A stretch of 8,871 bases of DNA from Verrucomicrobiales bacterium (GTDB lineage Bacteria; Verrucomicrobiota; Verrucomicrobiia; Limisphaerales; Palsa-1400). The DNA lies in NCBI GenBank assembly GCA_028293405.1, contig JAQGOW010000532.1, positions 1 to 8,871 on the forward strand, in the 5' to 3' direction. Shown in pieces: positions 5,862 to 8,871 of the stretch (the first letter of the stretch is position 1; each line of letters opens with the position of its first letter). Under the pieces are notes generated by a model. That model made no database searches and was not told the origin of the DNA. It worked only from the letters and a program-made list of their open reading frames with translations. The translations under genes were made by a program, and so were the position numbers.

Positions 5862-6935
5862 TTATTGCGTTGGTTTGCCCTTCTTGAAACCTTCCAACGC
5901 CTCAGCGAACTGGTGCTTCGTCAACGGGTCAGCCAAATCCACAGCCTCGGTTTCGAGTTGGATGGCTCGATCTTTTTTGCCTTGCAGGAACGCCAGGCGC
6001 GCTTGCATGTGAAGAAATTCGGGCAATGGACCTTTCAGCTGTGCAATCGCGCGGTCCATGAGCAAGTTTGCTTTATCGAGAATGGCGGTATTTGTCGGCG
6101 ACCGATTTGCGATCGTGCGCGCTATACGATATTGCAGAAAAGGATCGCCCTTGTTTTCGTCGCCGAGTTGAAGCGCCAATTTGCCGGCCTCGTCGAATTT
6201 ATTCTCACCCATCAAAACCGTGATGCGCAGACACTGAGTCACGACATGTCGATGAGGAAAAATCTTTTCAAGCTCGCCGACTTCGCTCATCGCCTTGTCC
6301 CATTGTTTGGCTTTGAACGCAACTTTGCCGGCATCGTTGTGGGTTTCCCACTGTTCGACTTTCGCTGCCATCGCTTCACGATCGAGAGCGCGTTTTTTTG
6401 GATCAAACGTGCCCGCCAGAACTTGCTCGATTAGCTCGTCAGTAACTTCGTCCGGATGCCCGATAAAAATAATCGTGCCTTTTTTATCGACGACGAACGC
6501 CGAAGGGACGCCTGCTTCTGCCGCATGTAACCAGTTCTCCTGCATTTTGCCCTTCAATCGATTGGTTGCACCTTCATCAAGGGCAACGCGGTAGCTGATA
6601 ATCGGGGCCAGCCGTTTAGCAAACTGTTCAGCTGTTGCGGCGTCTTTGTCCTTAACGTTCTGGCCGATCACCACCAGTCCCTTGTCTTTGAACTTTTGGT
6701 GAATGCGATTGACGTGCGCCAATGGTTCCAGCGAAGGCGTCCACCAGCTCGCCCAGAATTCCACGAGATAAGCCGTCCCCGGTTGAAACGCCGTGACCGG
6801 TTCGCCCTGAATCCATTTGGAAACAGTTAATTTCGGAGCCGGATCTCCTTCCGAAAGGGTGGTGGCTCGGGCCGACAAAATGGTGGCGGCGAGTGCGGTA
6901 AATAGTGCACAGCGGGTTAAAGCATTTGATTTCAT
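5862..6935 (-). CDS. Exported TlpA/redoxin-fold protein lacking CxxC, with helical C-terminal region
   Basis: This is a 357-residue protein. Residues 1-24 form a Sec signal peptide ending S-A-R-A. Residues 27-175 read as a TlpA/AhpC-type thioredoxin fold: 'EGDPAPKL', 'YLVEFWASW' (56-64), 'KGLVVIGQNV' (85-94), the cis-proline loop 'GVPSAFVVD' (142-150, P144) and 'GTIIFIGHP'. At the active site, where TlpA proteins have W-C-x-P-C, this one has W64-W-T-P-S68. Both catalytic cysteines are gone, and the only cysteine of the mature protein is C235. It therefore cannot act as a dithiol oxidoreductase and is more likely a binding or scaffolding version. Residues 190-350 are helical with TPR-like alternation ('VAFKAKQWDKAMSEVGELEK', 'ARLAFLQGKKDRAIQLETEA'). 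ATG at 6935 is chosen because the signal peptide begins there. The frame stays open to a TTG at 7067, but that extension contains no credible protein. It is first of the minus-strand gene set. Confidence 0.88.
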   Translation of the reverse strand: MKSNALTRCALFTALAATILSARATTLSEGDPAPKLTVSKWIQGEPVTAFQPGTAYLVEFWASWWTPSLEPLAHVNRIHQKFKDKGLVVIGQNVKDKDAATAEQFAKRLAPIISYRVALDEGATNRLKGKMQENWLHAAEAGVPSAFVVDKKGTIIFIGHPDEVTDELIEQVLAGTFDPKKRALDREAMAAKVEQWETHNDAGKVAFKAKQWDKAMSEVGELEKIFPHRHVVTQCLRITVLMGENKFDEAGKLALQLGDENKGDPFLQYRIARTIANRSPTNTAILDKANLLMDRAIAQLKGPLPEFLHMQARLAFLQGKKDRAIQLETEAVDLADPLTKHQFAEALEGFKKGKPTQ

Positions 6936-6959
6936 TGGGGCTACGGGTGTGTTGCTGGA

Positions 6960-6988
6960 GTTGTAGCACGCGCGACTTCCGAAACCAA
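6960..6988 (-). promoter_or_regulatory. Candidate promoter for the minus-strand gene set
   Basis: On the minus strand, TTGGTT (6983-6988) and TACAAC (6960-6965) are separated by exactly 17 bases. They match the -35 consensus at three positions and the -10 at four. Transcription would start near 6952, about 17 bases before the ATG at 6935. The 174-bp spacer between the divergent genes at 6935 and 7110 must hold promoters for both. For the plus-strand gene I found no convincing pair. Confidence 0.25.
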
Positions 6989-7109
6989 GCACCGGGCTTA
7001 CCTCAAATTGCGGGGGTTGTTGGCAACTTATGTTTAGGGTTAAATCGCTAACGACCCCAGAGAACAAACAAACGCGGCACTGTCGTGTTGTCCATTAATT
7101 ACTACATAT

Positions 7110-8024
7110 ATGAAAAAAGTACTCGGTCTGTTATGCGCCACCGCGGCTTCCGCGCTGGTCGCAACTTCAGCACAAGCCACCACTGGCTTTCTGAAAATTC
7201 ACATGCTCAACGCAGGCGATGGGCGCGCTGACTGTTTTATCATTGAATTGCCGGACAACACCAAGATGGTGGTCGATGTCGCCGATGGCTGGGATACTAC
7301 GCTCATCAGCAAGCTGCAAGCGCTCGGTTTCGGTGGCGGTATCAAATACCTCGTTGGGTCGCATGAGCACGTCGATCACATTGGCGGTATGGATGAATTC
7401 CTCAACAGCGGATTCACCATCAACAACACGCAAATTTATTATCCAAAAGGCGCGGTCAATGGCGACGGGCCACACTATGTTAATCTCGCGGCCGCTTGCA
7501 ATAGACGCGGTCTGGCCATCAATAAGATGGTAGCCGGCCAATATATCATCAACACGACCTTTAACGGTTTGGCCTTTAAGGTCCGCGCCATCAGCCCGGA
7601 GAATTCGCTCGTCGACGGCGGCAGCGACGATTGGCAAACTGAAAATGAGGCCTCGCTCATTCTGAAAGTCACTTATGGCAACAAATCGATTCTGTTGCAG
7701 GGCGACGGCTACGGCTCGACTGAATTGAGCATTCTCGCTGGGCCTTATGCGAGAGAGGTCAGCGCCTGTCAGGTGCTCAAAGTCGGCCACCACGGTGTGA
7801 ATGCAAACTGCGCTCTCTCCTGCCGCGAAGCGTATCTCGATGCCTCAGGTGTCAGCAAAGCACTGATCACCAACGGCTATCTAGGCATTGATGCCACCAT
7901 CAAATCTCGCTTACAGGCCAGGAATATTCACTACTGGTCTACGGGTTCCGGCGACGGCTATTCATGGCTGAGCACCGATGGCACTTCGAATTGGGTCGAA
8001 GGCGAAGCGCCCCTCTGGCCTTAA
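7110..8024 (+). CDS. Exported ComEC-type metallo-beta-lactamase-fold hydrolase
   Basis: This 304-residue protein has a Sec signal peptide (about 1-23, ending A-Q-A before T-T). The mature part is one metallo-beta-lactamase fold of the ComEC/Rec2 C-terminal type. Visible motifs are 'HMLNAGDGRADCFII' (31-45, the usual 'GqGD' opening), 'SHEHVDHIGG' (84-93, the HxHxDH metal-binding signature, H85/H87/D89/H90), 'NEASLILKVTYG' (179-190), 'LLQGDG' (D199) and 'LKVGHHGVN' (223-231). All expected metal ligands are present, so it is probably an active zinc hydrolase. It lacks the ComEC membrane channel and OB domain, so it is not the DNA-uptake protein itself. The substrate is unknown; an extracytoplasmic nuclease or phosphodiesterase is possible by analogy. 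The mature protein has five cysteines (42, 130, 220, 234, 238), which may allow disulfides. The ATG at 7110 starts the signal peptide without a Shine-Dalgarno sequence. It is divergent from the redoxin-like gene. Confidence 0.92.
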   Translation: MKKVLGLLCATAASALVATSAQATTGFLKIHMLNAGDGRADCFIIELPDNTKMVVDVADGWDTTLISKLQALGFGGGIKYLVGSHEHVDHIGGMDEFLNSGFTINNTQIYYPKGAVNGDGPHYVNLAAACNRRGLAINKMVAGQYIINTTFNGLAFKVRAISPENSLVDGGSDDWQTENEASLILKVTYGNKSILLQGDGYGSTELSILAGPYAREVSACQVLKVGHHGVNANCALSCREAYLDASGVSKALITNGYLGIDATIKSRLQARNIHYWSTGSGDGYSWLSTDGTSNWVEGEAPLWP

Positions 8025-8048
8025 CCCAACGTTAGAACCTACACATCG

Positions 8049-8090
8049 CAGGTCAAAGCAGCTAATCCTGCTTTGGCCTGTTTTGTTTTT
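8049..8090 (+). terminator. Rho-independent terminator after the MBL-fold gene
   Basis: A 13-bp stem (8049-8061 with 8068-8080, complementary except for one G-U pair) closes a six-base loop, CTAATC. It is followed at once by TTTTGTTTTT (8081-8090). It lies 25 bases after the stop at 8024 and is oriented to end that transcript. There is no A-run on its other side, so it is not expected to end the converging kinase transcript. Confidence 0.93.
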
Positions 8091-8127
8091 GCGTTACAGC
8101 GAAGGACAGGACTTAGGGCCTGCCAGT

Positions 8128-8871
8128 TTACTTTGGTGGTTTTGTGTCGAGCATCGTGCGCACCTTCCGAAGCAGCGTGTCGTTACCAAATGGTTTTTGC
8201 AAAAAGTCGATGCCGGTGCGCCCTTTCGTTTTGTCAGCGATTTCTTCGTTCGTGTAACCAGACATGAACAACACCGGAATCGGTCCGCGCGATTTCGCGA
8301 TCCGATCGGCCAGTTGCCACCCCGGCAATTCGGGCAGCATAAGGTCGGTGATCAACAGGTCGATAGTCCCCTGGTGCGTTCGGCTCATTGTCAGGCCTTG
8401 CATGCCGTCGCCGACCGCTATCACGTTGTAACCCTGCGCGGTGAGCACTTCGTAAAGCATCGTGCGCACGAGTTCGTCGTCGTCCACCAGCAGGAGAGTT
8501 TCGGAGCCAACCGTTCGAGCCGGCGCAGCGACAGCTGTGGTGTCGTGCTTGGCTGGCGCAGGCGCGAGCGGGAAATAAATGGTAAACGTCGTCCCGCATC
8601 CTGGCGTGCTGTCGACGAGAATTTCGCCACCAGAAAGTTGCACAATGTCTTGCACGATCGATAAACCGAGCCCTGTGCCCTGAGTGGGATCCTTGGTCGT
8701 GAAAAATGGTTCGAAGATACGCATCAAAACTTCTGGATGCATTCCGCAACCGGTATCTTCCACGCGCAACACACCATAGTGACCGCGCTTCAAGGTGCTG
8801 CGGCGCGGGTGTGGTTCCGTCAATTCGACCACGACCGTTTCAATTTTCAATTCACCCGTTCCAGCCATCGC
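8128..8871 (-). CDS. Hybrid histidine kinase/receiver protein, C-terminal part (truncated by window edge)
   Basis: The reading frame is open to the window end, and the visible 247 codons are only the C-terminus. The Met at 8868 is internal: 'A-M-A-G-T-G-E-L' continues the usual region just after the kinase N box, which lies outside. Counting from that Met, the ATPase part shows 'EDTGCGM' (37-43, G1), 'IFEPFFTT' (51-58, F box) and 'GTGLGLSIV' (64-72, G2), typical of NtrB-like kinases. A linker rich in Ala and Pro (about 101-122) leads to a receiver domain with acidic pocket D129-D131, phosphoacceptor D175 in 'LLITDLMLP', S203 in 'FMSGY' and K225 in 'LQKPF'. All key receiver residues are intact. 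Phosphate probably passes between kinase core and receiver; no DNA-binding domain follows, so output must go through another partner. Sensor domains and target cannot be seen. It converges with the MBL-fold gene, leaving 103 bp between stops. Confidence 0.95.
   Translation of the reverse strand, partial: AMAGTGELKIETVVVELTEPHPRRSTLKRGHYGVLRVEDTGCGMHPEVLMRIFEPFFTTKDPTQGTGLGLSIVQDIVQLSGGEILVDSTPGCGTTFTIYFPLAPAPAKHDTTAVAAPARTVGSETLLLVDDDELVRTMLYEVLTAQGYNVIAVGDGMQGLTMSRTHQGTIDLLITDLMLPELPGWQLADRIAKSRGPIPVLFMSGYTNEEIADKTKGRTGIDFLQKPFGNDTLLRKVRTMLDTKPPK

Noticed and set aside
5064..6434. A 456-codon plus-strand open frame
   Set aside because: It lies antisense across paralog 1 and the redoxin-like gene, both well supported. 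Its translation is rich in Arg, Phe, Cys and His with no domain or signal, as expected of a mirror frame in GC-rich coding DNA.
6936..7067. N-terminal extension of the redoxin-like gene to TTG 7067
   Set aside because: The Sec signal peptide begins at Met-6935; the extension would bury it behind 44 residues of non-protein-like sequence.
7167..7793. A 208-codon minus-strand open frame
   Set aside because: It is antisense to the MBL-fold gene, whose motifs are unmistakable. The translation resembles no family I know.
8025..8127. A bidirectional terminator between the converging genes
   Set aside because: The hairpin has a T-run on one side only; the other side lacks the A-run needed to stop the minus-strand transcript.
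7978..8664. A 228-codon plus-strand open frame
   Set aside because: It runs through the intrinsic terminator and then antisense to the kinase/receiver gene, so it is a shadow.
1..8871. tRNA or rRNA genes, CRISPR arrays, insertion sequences, integrase or phage genes
   Set aside because: I saw no regularly spaced repeats, cloverleaf-like segments, transposase motifs or terminal inverted repeats. The locus looks chromosomal.

Overview
The window most likely comes from a Verrucomicrobiota bacterium, probably from the Pedosphaera/Limisphaerales side. I infer this from gene content, not from a marker gene. One gene carries the exported 'W(N/D)G..W..LG.G' repeat with a C-terminal 'SSNLSNW...FYRAR' tail. 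Another is a Sec-exported PQQ-like propeller opening with 'EDWPQLLGPSRN'. A third type, a pair of tandem membrane-anchored paralogs, recalls an unnamed family I associate with this phylum. Base composition is moderately GC-rich, with short AT-rich intergenic spacers. Clear Shine-Dalgarno sequences are rare and two genes use GTG starts.

Layout. Positions 1-277 are an AT-rich, apparently divergent promoter region. A minus-strand gene may begin at position 23 and run out of the window. Positions 278-1046 (+) hold a decayed or frameshifted exported repeat protein. Positions 6935 down to 1089 (-) hold five closely spaced genes, in transcription order: an exported thioredoxin-fold protein whose CxxC is replaced by WTPS (6935-5862); two tandem paralogs of unknown function with one membrane anchor each (5849-4599 and 4602-3424, overlapping by ATGA); a twin-arginine glycerophosphodiester phosphodiesterase (3376-2405); and a Sec-exported PQQ-like beta-propeller (2309-1089). 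Divergent to this set, 7110-8024 (+) encodes an exported ComEC-type metallo-beta-lactamase-fold protein, followed by a strong intrinsic terminator. Converging on it, 8871-8128 (-) is the C-terminal end of a hybrid histidine kinase with a receiver domain, cut by the window edge.

How it fits together. Apart from the kinase fragment and the unreadable gene at 1-23, every product carries a signal peptide or membrane anchor, so this is an envelope-directed locus. The tightest unit is redoxin-like gene, paralog 1 and paralog 2: gaps of 12 bp and -4 bp, and a GGAGG site placed for coupled translation of paralog 2. The phosphodiesterase and propeller follow at 47 and 95 bp and may be co-transcribed. 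The part most likely to be undescribed is the pairing of a thioredoxin fold without active-site cysteines with two paralogs that share three motif blocks and an internal duplication. Their function cannot be read from sequence.
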